Below, piece by piece: positions 52,704 to 60,873 of a DNA stretch of 64,000 nt. The stretch lies in contig NZ_JACHWM010000005.1 of assembly GCF_014191355.1 (NCBI RefSeq), forward strand, positions 1 through 64,000, given 5' to 3'. The notes under the pieces were generated by a model. That model saw nothing but the letters and a program-made list of their open reading frames with translations, was not told the origin of the DNA and did not search any database. Positions within the stretch are counted from its first letter, which is position 1. Each line of letters opens with the position of its first letter. The DNA is from Methylobacterium sp. R2-1 (GTDB taxonomy: Bacteria > Pseudomonadota > Alphaproteobacteria > Rhizobiales > Beijerinckiaceae). The position numbers and the translations under genes were made by a program.

Positions 52704-53584
52704 GCGCCGCGATCGAGGGAGCTGCCGTCCCAGCCACCTTGCCGACCGCCCTGCCGGCTCAGAGCCAGAGCCCGATGCCGACCGCCCCCCCGCTCCGTGT
52801 CCTCCTCAAGCGCCTGCGCGGCCCTGCCCTTGCCCTGGTAGTGCCGCTGGCGACGCTCGCGATCTGGCACTTCGCCACCGCGGACCGGCCCTACAGCCTT
52901 GTCCCGCCCCCCGCCGAGGTCTGGCTGGCGTTGCGCGACATGGCGTTCGGCGGCATCAACGACGACGCGTTCAGCGCCACCCTGTGGACTCACCTCTGGG
53001 CTTCGCTGTCGCGGGTCTATGGCGGCTTCGCGCTGGCCGCTGCGGCGGCACTGCCGCTCGGCCTGATGATCGGGCGCGTGCCCGTGGTCCGCGCATTGCT
53101 CGATCCCGTGCTGCAGATCCTGCGGCCGATCCCGGTCACCGCGTGGCTGCCGCTGGCCATGATCCTGTTCGGGCTTGGAGCCAGCTCAGCGTTCTTCCTC
53201 GTGTTCCTGGGCGCCTTCTACCCGATCCTCGTCAACACCGTGTTCGGCGTGCGCTCGGTGGAGCCGCGCCTGTTCGAGGCGGCAGCGATGCTGGGCTGCA
53301 CGGGTCCCGCCCAGTTTCTCCGGGTGGTGCTGCCTGCCGCCCTCCCATCGATCTTCACCGGTCTGCGGCTCGGCCTCGGCTTCGCCTGGGTGGTGATCGT
53401 GGTGGGCGAGATGACTGGCGTCCAGACCGGTCTTGGGGCCGTCATCATGGAGGCGCGCCAGCTCTCCCGCACCGAGATCGTGATCTGCGGCATGGGCGTG
53501 ATCGGCGTCGCCGGCTTCGTCTCGGACTGGGTCGTCATGCGTATCGGCCGCCGCCTCCTCTCTTGGAGTCCCTCCCATGGCTGA
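52700..53584 (+). CDS. TauC/SsuC-type ABC permease
   Basis: 294-residue inner-membrane permease with a Pro/Ala-rich cytoplasmic lead and about six helices. The EAA loop is EAAAMLGCTGPAQFLRVVLP. Adjacent genes overlap on both sides (4 and 8 bases), so translation is coupled. It works with the binding protein and ATPase on either side. Confidence 0.9.
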   Translation: MSAAIEGAAVPATLPTALPAQSQSPMPTAPPLRVLLKRLRGPALALVVPLATLAIWHFATADRPYSLVPPPAEVWLALRDMAFGGINDDAFSATLWTHLWASLSRVYGGFALAAAAALPLGLMIGRVPVVRALLDPVLQILRPIPVTAWLPLAMILFGLGASSAFFLVFLGAFYPILVNTVFGVRSVEPRLFEAAAMLGCTGPAQFLRVVLPAALPSIFTGLRLGLGFAWVVIVVGEMTGVQTGLGAVIMEARQLSRTEIVICGMGVIGVAGFVSDWVVMRIGRRLLSWSPSHG

Positions 53585-54356
53585 GCCCACCGTTCCCATC
53601 CTGACGATCCGGGACGTCTCGAAGACCTACATCGCGCGGGGAGGCCGGACCGAGGCCCTGCGAGGCGCCGGCCTCACCGTCCAGCGGGGAGAGTTCGTCT
53701 GCCTGCTCGGCGCCTCCGGCTGCGGAAAGTCGACCCTCCTGCGCATCGCCGCCGGCTTCGAGGCACCGAGCGCGGGCCAGGCCCTGATGTGGGACAAGCC
53801 GATCGCCGGTCCGGCGCCGAGCCGCGGCATGGTCTTCCAGGATTACGGCCTGTTCCCGTGGCTCTCAGTGCGCGACAACATCGGCTTCGGACCGAAATCG
53901 CGGGGCCGGCCGGCGGCGGAGGTCCGCGACACCGCCCGCCGCTACATCGATCTGGTCGGGCTCGGCCGCTTCGCCGACGCCTATCCGCACCAGCTCTCGG
54001 GCGGCATGAAGCAGCGCGTGGCCATCGCCCGGGTGCTCGCCAACGAGGCCGAGATGGTCCTCATGGACGAGCCGTTCGGGGCGCTCGACGCCATGACCCG
54101 CGAGCGCCTTCAGGATGAGCTCCTCGATCTGTGGGCGCGGACCGGCCTCACCGTGCTGTTCGTCACCCACGCCATCGAGGAGGCGATCTTCCTCGCCGAT
54201 CGGATCGTCATGATGTCGCCAGGTCCGGGACGGATCGAGACCGTGCACACCGTCGACTTGCCGCGGCGCCGGGATGTGTCGAGTCCCGCCTTCAACGACC
54301 TTCGCCGAATGCTGTCGGCCCAGCTTCACAGCCATCACGCGCCGAAGGCTGCCTGA
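53577..54356 (+). CDS. TauB/SsuB-type ABC ATPase
   Basis: 259-residue ATPase. Walker A is GASGCGKST, signature LSGGMKQR, Walker B MVLMDEP and H-loop FVTHAIEEAIF. The length and composition match NitT/TauT importers. Its stop TGA overlaps the next start by one base (TGATG), linking transporter and hydrolase synthesis. Confidence 0.9.
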   Translation: MAEPTVPILTIRDVSKTYIARGGRTEALRGAGLTVQRGEFVCLLGASGCGKSTLLRIAAGFEAPSAGQALMWDKPIAGPAPSRGMVFQDYGLFPWLSVRDNIGFGPKSRGRPAAEVRDTARRYIDLVGLGRFADAYPHQLSGGMKQRVAIARVLANEAEMVLMDEPFGALDAMTRERLQDELLDLWARTGLTVLFVTHAIEEAIFLADRIVMMSPGPGRIETVHTVDLPRRRDVSSPAFNDLRRMLSAQLHSHHAPKAA

Positions 54357-55186
54357 TGGCGGCGCTCGATACCGTGGACTGGCGCGGCCTCGATCGGGCA
54401 GCGCTAACCCGAGCCTACGACAATTCGGGGGCGGTCCGGGATAGCGCCGACCTCCTGGCGGGCTGGCGCGCCCGCAGCGCCGCCTTCCGGGAAAGCAAGG
54501 CGGGGAGCACCCTCGCCTACGGACCTGCCCAACGGCAGGCCGTTGATCTCTACCGCTGCGGCACGGCGGGGGCGCCCTGTCTCGCCTTCGTCCACGGCGG
54601 CTACTGGCAGCGCAATGCCCGCGAGGATTTCAGCTGCATGGCCGAGGGGCCGCTCGCCCTCGGCCTCGATGTGGCTCTGGTCGGCTACACCCTCGCGCCG
54701 GAGGCGAGCCTCACCCGGATCGCCGAGGAGATCGCGACCGGGCTGCGCCTTCTGCGCCGGGAGACCGGAACGGGCGGCCTCGTCGTCGCGGGCTGGTCGG
54801 CCGGTGGCCATCTCGCGTCGCTCATGACGACGCTTGCGGCCGACACAGTCGACGCCGCTCTGGCGGTGAGCGGGATCTTCGATCTCGAACCGATCGCTGG
54901 GACTGCGCTCGACGACGCGTTGCGCCTCTCCGAGGCGGAGGTGGCCGAGTTCTCGCCGATCCGCCGCCTCGCGCCGGGTGGGCCGCCCGTCTCTGTGATC
55001 TACGGCGGGGCCGAGCTGCCCGAGCTGTGCCGTCAGTCCAAGGATTACCACGCGGCACGCCGGGCGCTGGGCCTCGCCGGCGAGCTCCACGCCGTGCCCG
55101 GGGCCGACCACTTCCGGGTGCTCGACGCCCTGATCGCGCCGGACGGGCGCATCGCCCGAGAAGCCGCCCGCCTCGCGGGCCTGTGA
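54356..55186 (+). CDS. arylformamidase-like alpha/beta hydrolase
   Basis: 276-residue hydrolase. HGGYW in AFVHGGYWQRNAREDF is the oxyanion motif of the kynurenine formamidase/carboxylesterase group; the nucleophile is the Ser of VVAGWSAGGHLAS, and the triad completes with Asp and His near the C-terminus (GADHFRVLDAL). It starts at ATG 54356, overlapping the ATPase stop. No tryptophan catabolic genes are nearby, so a formamide or carbamoyl ester of another compound is more likely than N-formylkynurenine. Confidence 0.8.
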   Translation: MAALDTVDWRGLDRAALTRAYDNSGAVRDSADLLAGWRARSAAFRESKAGSTLAYGPAQRQAVDLYRCGTAGAPCLAFVHGGYWQRNAREDFSCMAEGPLALGLDVALVGYTLAPEASLTRIAEEIATGLRLLRRETGTGGLVVAGWSAGGHLASLMTTLAADTVDAALAVSGIFDLEPIAGTALDDALRLSEAEVAEFSPIRRLAPGGPPVSVIYGGAELPELCRQSKDYHAARRALGLAGELHAVPGADHFRVLDALIAPDGRIAREAARLAGL

Positions 55187-55208
55187 TACGCACACACGAG
55201 GACGGACC

Positions 55209-57020
55209 GTGCCTCCCTTCCCGACGATCTCCGCCCTGCACGCGGCCTACGCGACCGGCCTTCACCCGAGGGCGGTCCTGGCCGAGACCTACCGGCGTCT
55301 TGCCGCGATCGACGATCCCGGCATCTTCCTCACCCTGCTGCCCGAGACCGAGACCGTCGCCGCGACCGAGGCGCTCGGCCCCTTCGACCCTGTCGCCCAA
55401 CCGCTCTGGGGCGTGCCCTTCGCGGTGAAGGACAATCTCGACGTGGCCGGCCTGCCCACCACCGCGGCCTGCCCGGACTTCGTATATCTCGCGTCCGAGA
55501 CCGCGCCGTCCGTCGCGCGCCTCCTTGCCGCGGGCGCGATCCTGATCGGCAAGACCAATCTCGACCAGTTCGCCACCGGGCTCGTCGGCCTGCGCACGCC
55601 GCATCCGGCCCCGCGCAATGCCCTGAACGCGGACATCGTGCCCGGCGGGTCGAGCAGCGGCTCAGCAGTGGCGGTGGCGCATGGTCTCGTCGCCTTCGCG
55701 CTCGGGACCGATACGGCGGGCTCCGGGCGGGTGCCGGCGGGTCTCAACAATGTGGTTGGGCTGAAGCCCTCGCTCGGGTCCGTGTCGGGCCGGGGCCTGC
55801 TGCCGGCCTGCCGCACGCTCGACACCGTCTCGGTCTTTGCCGGCACGGTCGCGGACGCCGATCGGGTCTTTCGGATCATGGCTGGCTACGACGCCGCCGA
55901 CCCCTATTCCCGCGACCTGCCGATCCCGGCCCAGCCACCCGGGCTGCCGCCCGGATTACGCGTCGGGGTGCCGGATGCCGCAAGCCGCCGCTTCGGCAGC
56001 GACCCGCTGTCGGAAGCGGCCTTCGCAGCGGGGCTCGCTGACCTCGCTACCGTCGCAGGCTCGGCCCAGGCGGTCGATCTCGCGCCGCTGTTCGCCGCCG
56101 CCGCGCTCCTCTACGACGGCCCCTGGGTCGCCGAGCGCTATCAGGCGATCCGTCCGCTCATCGAGACTCAGCCCGAGGCGCTGCACCCGACGACCCGCGC
56201 GGTGATCGGCCGGGCCGCCGGCTTCAGTGCCGCCGACGCTTTCGCGGGCCTCTACCGGCTGGCCGAGCTGCGCCGGGCCGCGGACGTCCTGTGGGAGCGC
56301 ATCGACGTGCTGGTGGTGCCGACCTACCCTAGGCCCGTCACTTGCGCCGAACTCGAAGCCGATCCGATCGGACCCAACAGCGAACTCGGGACCTACACGA
56401 ACTTCGTCAACCTGCTCGACCTGTGCGCGCTGGCGGTGCCGGGCCGCTTCCGGGCCGACGGCCTGCCGGCTGGTCTCACTCTGATTGCCCCGCGGGGCCG
56501 CGACGGACTTCTCGCGGCGCTCGGCGCCCGTCTCCATGCGGCTTCCGGCGTCCCGATCGGCACGAGCGTGGAGCCGGTGCCGGCGCCGGTGGCCGGGCCG
56601 GCGAGTGCGGGACCGGACGAGATCGAGCTCGCGGTGATCGGCGCGCATCTCTCGGGACTGCCGCTCAACGGCGAGTTGACCGGCCTCGGGGCGCGCTTCC
56701 TCCGGGCGGGTGAGACGCGGCCGGAGTACCGGCTCTACGCGCTGCCCGGCGGTCCGCCCCGGCGACCGGGCTTGCTGCGGGTCGCGGCCGATGCCGGCGC
56801 GACCATCGCCGCCGAAGTCTGGGCCCTGTCGCCAGCCGCCTTCGGCCGCTTCGTGGCCGCCATCCCGGCCCCGCTCGGCATCGGCACCCTTCACCTCGCC
56901 GATGGTACCAACCCCAAGGGGTTTCTGGTCGAGGCCGAGGGGATCGGCTCGGGCACGGACATCACCGGATACGGCGGCTGGCGGCGTTACCTCACCGCGC
57001 AGTCCCTCCACGTCGCATAG
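55209..57020 (+). CDS. atzF: allophanate hydrolase (amidase signature family)
   Basis: 603 residues. Residues 1 to about 440 are an amidase-signature domain with the Ser-cisSer-Lys triad: Lys74 (AVKDNLDVAG), Ser149 in GGSSSGSAVAVA and Ser172 (GTDTAGSGRVPAG). Residues about 465-600 are the C-terminal domain typical of allophanate hydrolase (AtzF/DUR1,2 type), which splits allophanate to ammonia and CO2. The start is GTG 55209, with GAGGACGG upstream. The gene ends the transporter operon. No urea carboxylase is present in the window, so allophanate must come from another source, for example biuret-type or pyrimidine ring breakdown. Confidence 0.87.
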   Translation: MPPFPTISALHAAYATGLHPRAVLAETYRRLAAIDDPGIFLTLLPETETVAATEALGPFDPVAQPLWGVPFAVKDNLDVAGLPTTAACPDFVYLASETAPSVARLLAAGAILIGKTNLDQFATGLVGLRTPHPAPRNALNADIVPGGSSSGSAVAVAHGLVAFALGTDTAGSGRVPAGLNNVVGLKPSLGSVSGRGLLPACRTLDTVSVFAGTVADADRVFRIMAGYDAADPYSRDLPIPAQPPGLPPGLRVGVPDAASRRFGSDPLSEAAFAAGLADLATVAGSAQAVDLAPLFAAAALLYDGPWVAERYQAIRPLIETQPEALHPTTRAVIGRAAGFSAADAFAGLYRLAELRRAADVLWERIDVLVVPTYPRPVTCAELEADPIGPNSELGTYTNFVNLLDLCALAVPGRFRADGLPAGLTLIAPRGRDGLLAALGARLHAASGVPIGTSVEPVPAPVAGPASAGPDEIELAVIGAHLSGLPLNGELTGLGARFLRAGETRPEYRLYALPGGPPRRPGLLRVAADAGATIAAEVWALSPAAFGRFVAAIPAPLGIGTLHLADGTNPKGFLVEAEGIGSGTDITGYGGWRRYLTAQSLHVA

Positions 57021-57301
57021 CGTCCGTCGGCTCCGCCCGAACCGGTGCGCCTGCGCTGGCACTCGTTGAAATGACGAGGCAATCTACTCAAAACGCAAAA
57101 GTTTCGCACCCGCCCGCGAACCGCAGAGGAACCGCTTTCGCGCCTCATCCGAACCGAAAGCGGCAGCGGCTCAAATCTCTGGCCGGGGTGGGAAGCTCGG
57201 ACTAACGAGAACAGGCTGAAGGTCCGGGGTGGGTCGAGGGCCGCGGTACAGGCGCTGTGAGCCCAGTGCTGCCGCCCCCACGCGGTGGTCCAGGTTCCAA
57301 G

Positions 57302-58210
57302 TTAGTGCAAGGTCGGCCTCTGCTCCACGGGTAGCTTGGCCGGCGAAGCCGGTTGGGCACGTGCAGCCGGCCAAGCGGTCAGGGGTGGCACGAACACCTC
57401 CGGAGCTGGTGGCTTGTAGCCGAGCGCGCCATGCGGGCGGATCGTGTTGTAGTGCCGGCGCCAGCTCTCGATTATGATCTGCGCCTCCTTCAGTGTGTAG
57501 AAGATCTTGCCGTTCAGAAGCTCGTCCCGCAGTCGTGCGTTGAAGCTCTCGACATAGCCGTTCGCCCACGGCGAACCCGGTGCGATGTAAGCCGTCTGAC
57601 TGCCGACTGCCGCTATCCAGGACTGCACCGACCGGGCGATGAACTCGGGCCCGTTGTCCGACCGAAAGTGCCCCGGCACGCCACGCAGGATGAACAGGTC
57701 GGAGAGCACGTCGATCACGTCAGCAGCCGTCAGCTTGCGAGACACGCGGATCGCCAAGCACTCCCGCGTGAACTCGTCGACCACGTTCAGCATCCGGAAC
57801 TTGCGGCCCTCGTGCGTGCGGGCTTCGACGAAGTCGTAGGACCAGACGTGATCACGCCGTTCAGGTTTGAGCCGGATGCAGGACCCATACCGGTCCCACA
57901 ACCGGCCCTTCTTCGGCTGGCGCGCGGGCACCTTCAGCCCCTCGCGCCGCCAGATCCGCTCGACCCGCTTGTCGTTGACGAACCAGCCCGCCGCCTTCAG
58001 CAGTGCACCGATCTTCCGGTAGCCGTAGCGCCCGTGCCGGCGAGCCAATTCCACGAGGCCGGCTTTCAGCGCGGCCTCATCCTCTCTTCCCTACGGCACC
58101 TTGCGGCTCTCGTCGAGCGATGCTGCCCGAGCGCCCGAAAGGCGCGGCGCTCGGAACGTCTAGGACGTCCATGACATGCGCGATGCAGGCGCGTCGGCGC
58201 GCGGGGCTGG
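57302..58210 (-). pseudogene. IS3-family transposase orfB, frameshifted
   Basis: From the 5' side the frames read RRRACIAHVMDVLDV, then after a one-base loss ERRAFRALGQHRST, then after a second one-base loss SRKVP followed by a TAG and GREDEAALKAG. The remaining 250-codon frame (57302-58054) starts MELARRHGRYGYRKIG and carries the rve catalytic triad: Asp in SYDFVEART, Asp in RSDNGPEF and Glu in YVESFNARL. The catalytic core is intact, but the N-terminal part is broken. It ends with a low-complexity tail. The three lesions together argue for real decay rather than a single sequencing error. Confidence 0.75.
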
Positions 58211-58486
58211 TCAGTTTCCCCGAGCGGCCTCCTGCAGGATCAGCTTGTCGAGGGTGAGATCCGCAATCGCCTTGCGAAGCCGCTGGTTCTCAACCTCCAA
58301 GTCCTTCATCCGCCGAACCTGATCGCTCATCAGGCCGCCGTACTCCTTGCGCCAGCGGTAGTAGGTCACTTCCGTCACGCCGAGGGCTCGGATCGCCTCC
58401 GCCACGCTCTGGCCCTGCGAGACCAGAACATCGGCCTGCCGCAGCTTGACGACTACGTCCTCCTGCTTGTGCCGCTTCGTTCCCAT
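58211..58486 (-). CDS. IS3-family transposase orfA
   Basis: 91 residues. A helix-turn-helix of the transposase_8 type covers about residues 8-50 (VVVKLRQADVLVSQGQSV, ALGVTEVTYYRWRKEYGG), then a leucine-zipper-like coil (MKDLEVENQRLRKAIADLTL). In intact elements orfB is made by -1 frameshifting at the end of this gene; here it ends in TGA next to orfB sequence in another frame. ATG 58486 chosen. Confidence 0.85.
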   Translation of the reverse strand: MGTKRHKQEDVVVKLRQADVLVSQGQSVAEAIRALGVTEVTYYRWRKEYGGLMSDQVRRMKDLEVENQRLRKAIADLTLDKLILQEAARGN

Positions 58487-58760
58487 CTATCCGTCCTCAT
58501 CCTGGCTCGGAAGCCATACCGCAGGGCGGACCACTTCCCTGGGGGCGGATCAGGGCGGATCAGGAAGAGCTGCCGGTTGCATATGTCGGATGGGTCGACT
58601 TTCGGCTCACACCTGGGCCTTCGGCACGGGCATCCCTATCGCTTAATCCCCTCCAGGCAGAAGTTTCTGTCGGAGTGGCATTTTAGCAGCAGGCAGATCA
58701 GCCGGCATCGTCTCTAAGCAGACGTGCTGAAGCACTGCCTATTGAGGCCCTCGCAGGATC

Positions 58761-59765
58761 ATGACCGGAAACAATAAGCCGATGCGACGCATGTTGGCAG
58801 CGGCAGGCATACCGCTCGCCCTCACCGTTCTGCCGTCTGCTCAGGCTGAATCAAGTGGCACGCCTCGGACGGAACAGAATGGTTCGCCTGGAGGCAGCAA
58901 AGACAAGGATCAGAAGGCAGAGAAGTCCAACAAGAAGAACGACAATAAGGAGGTCGATACCGAGCACCTGTTCGGCTTCACGGAGGGCGCTGATGCCGGA
59001 GAGAAGGGTGAGCAGGAAGTCGTGATTGATACCGTCACACGCATCAGCAAGCGCAGAGACGGTCCTGGCTCATCGACTTATCGTGTGCTCGATACGCGGT
59101 TCGCCTACCAGTTCAACCCCATCGACAAGCTGAGCATCGAATTTAGCGCTTTCGGCACGCTGCGGCGGCAACGCAATATCGTGGATCTGGACGATAAGTC
59201 CTACGGCACCTTCGACGGTGTCTCCATGGAGGTGAAGTACCAGTTCCTGAAAGGCACGAAGGAGCAGCCGCTTGGGCTTGCCCTGGAGGTGCGCCCTCGA
59301 TTTACGCGCATCCTGCCAGTTGAAGGCAACGGCGCCAACATCTTCGACATCGAGAGCCTGCTCCAGCTCGACGCTCAGGTGGTGCCGGATAGGCTCTGGT
59401 ACGGAAGCAACATCAGTTTTGAGCCCGCCGCTGGCCGCCAGCGGGGTGGTGGTCCTGGCTACCGCTCCTCGACATTTTTATGGTCGAACGTCCTCGTCGG
59501 ACGGATCGGAGAGAGCACGTATTTCGGACCGGAAGTGCGCTATCTACGCGGCTACGAAGGGATCTTCCTGAACCATATGGAGAGCGAAGCGCTCACCGTA
59601 GGACCTGCCCTGCATCATAGATTTACAGAGAAGATCTGGCTGACAACGGCGTATGCAGGGCAGGTTTGGGGCCGCGACACCGATCCGGCACTGGCCGGTC
59701 GCGCCTTCGGGCTGAACCAGTTCGAGCGGCACCACGTCCGAGTCAAATTCGGCATGGAGTTTTAA
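58761..59765 (+). CDS. outer-membrane-type beta-barrel protein, unknown function
   Basis: 334 residues. A signal peptide (about 1-29, ending SAQA) is followed by a charged Lys/Glu/Asp linker (about 30-70), then a long beta-rich region with alternating hydrophobic residues (for example YRVLDTRFAYQFN, LSIEFSAFGTL, GLALEVRPRF, TYFGPEVRYLRGY) and a terminal Phe, as in outer-membrane barrels. The family is not recognised. Start ATG 58761; an internal ATG at residue 8 would shorten the signal. It is monocistronic. Confidence 0.6.
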   Translation: MTGNNKPMRRMLAAAGIPLALTVLPSAQAESSGTPRTEQNGSPGGSKDKDQKAEKSNKKNDNKEVDTEHLFGFTEGADAGEKGEQEVVIDTVTRISKRRDGPGSSTYRVLDTRFAYQFNPIDKLSIEFSAFGTLRRQRNIVDLDDKSYGTFDGVSMEVKYQFLKGTKEQPLGLALEVRPRFTRILPVEGNGANIFDIESLLQLDAQVVPDRLWYGSNISFEPAAGRQRGGGPGYRSSTFLWSNVLVGRIGESTYFGPEVRYLRGYEGIFLNHMESEALTVGPALHHRFTEKIWLTTAYAGQVWGRDTDPALAGRAFGLNQFERHHVRVKFGMEF

Positions 59766-60204
59766 CGCGCAACTGCCGCGGGATTGGCGGACGCCGGGAG
59801 CGCTTTCCTGTGAGTTGCCGCAACCATCCCGGAAACCGGTCCTCATTTTTTGGGGAGTTCCGATGCCGACCGGTGCCATCTGCGCGTGAGGAGCGGCGCT
59901 TGAGGTTGGCGCCTGGGACGGCTGAGGTTGCGATCGGCGACGTCGATGAAGTGGATGGAACCTTGCTCTGACCGGCGCGGGCGACGGAGCCATCCATCTA
60001 GCTGTAGAAGGCAGGCGCGTCGCTGCCGTTACGGCAGCCGACAACAATCCGTGCGTGCTCACCTACAAGGCCCAGCATGCAACGCCGAAATCGATCATTC
60101 GGGTACGCGAAAGGCCATTTGTCCGACTGCCTCAGCTCCGGAATCCTTGGGTGGAACGAAACATTCGAGCTTCGGGTTGAGCGCCCCGTGATCAGGAGCG
60201 TTCT
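59766..60204. other. intergenic region of 439 bases
   Basis: Between the barrel protein and the phospholipase-A2-like gene, both on the plus strand. No recognisable gene, RNA or repeat; short frames on the minus strand overlap the next gene and lack ribosome binding sites. The promoter of the next gene is expected near 60100-60190. Confidence 0.4.
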
Positions 60205-60786
60205 GTGAGATTGTCTATCCTTGCCTTCCTTGGGCTGATGCTCATGTCCAGCGCACACGGCGTTCTGGCACAGGCCGCGATAGAGCAAGTCCCGGCCACA
60301 GACGTTGGGAAGATCCGGCCCGGGCCGCCTCCGCCGCTTCCAGACCTGACAGATCCGAATGCCCGCGGAGGCGAAGCCCTGAATGAGCCCGGCCAACAAT
60401 CCGGTATCCCGAAGGCGCTGCGCGCGTCGGGGAGCAAGGCAGGGGGACCGGCTAACGATCTCAATCCGGGAGGCCGTATCGAAGCTCCGGCACCGCCGCG
60501 GGGCGATCTCGGTAACGTCATAGCGGGCAAGGAGCTGTTCCACGGGAACTATTGCGGGAAGGGGCAGCGGGGTGAAGGACTAGCGCCGACTGATACCCTC
60601 GACGCCGCGTGCATGCGGCACGACGCCTGCTACGATACAGCCGGCTACAGTTCCTGCGCCTGCGACGCGGCACTCAGGGAGGAGGCCACGATCATCTCCG
60701 ACAGGCCGGAGACTCCACTTGAAGTCCGACGCCGAGCGCTGAGCGTCATCGAAGCGACCGCCGCGATGGAGTGCCGTTCGCCCTAA
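60205..60786 (+). CDS. secreted phospholipase-A2-like protein
   Basis: 193 residues. A signal peptide covers about 1-24. A Pro/Gly-rich low-complexity stretch (about 25-100) precedes a compact C-terminal domain with NYCGKGQRGEGLAPTDTLD (115-133) and ACMRHDACYD (135-144). This is the sPLA2 pattern: a Gly-rich calcium loop followed by the catalytic His139-Asp140 pair and disulfide cysteines (Cys117, 136, 142, 151, 153, 190). The start is GTG 60205 with AGGAG upstream. Calcium-dependent phospholipid cleavage in the periplasm or outside the cell is inferred. Activity is unproven. Confidence 0.72.
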   Translation: MRLSILAFLGLMLMSSAHGVLAQAAIEQVPATDVGKIRPGPPPPLPDLTDPNARGGEALNEPGQQSGIPKALRASGSKAGGPANDLNPGGRIEAPAPPRGDLGNVIAGKELFHGNYCGKGQRGEGLAPTDTLDAACMRHDACYDTAGYSSCACDAALREEATIISDRPETPLEVRRRALSVIEATAAMECRSP

Positions 60787-60873
60787 CGGTACGCAACAGG
60801 GACAATAGTGGAAGTCGAGCGGAGGCCAGCGGACCGACACTGCAGCTCGTCAATCCGCTTAGAATACGATGTT

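Larger units (their letters stand above)
57286..58533 (-). mobile_element. degraded IS3-family insertion sequence
   Basis: A two-gene IS3-type element of about 1.25 kb. Ends are proposed at TGGTCC (57286-57291) and its complement GGACCA (58528-58533); only six bases match and no target-site duplication is visible, so the ends are uncertain. OrfA is intact but orfB has at least two frameshifts and one stop (see below), so the copy is inactive unless helped in trans. It separates the allophanate hydrolase operon from the surface-protein region. Confidence 0.55.

Noticed and set aside
57286..58533. Intact, active insertion sequence with target duplication
   Set aside because: OrfB is broken by frameshifts and a stop, the terminal match is six bases, and the flanking bases do not form a direct repeat.
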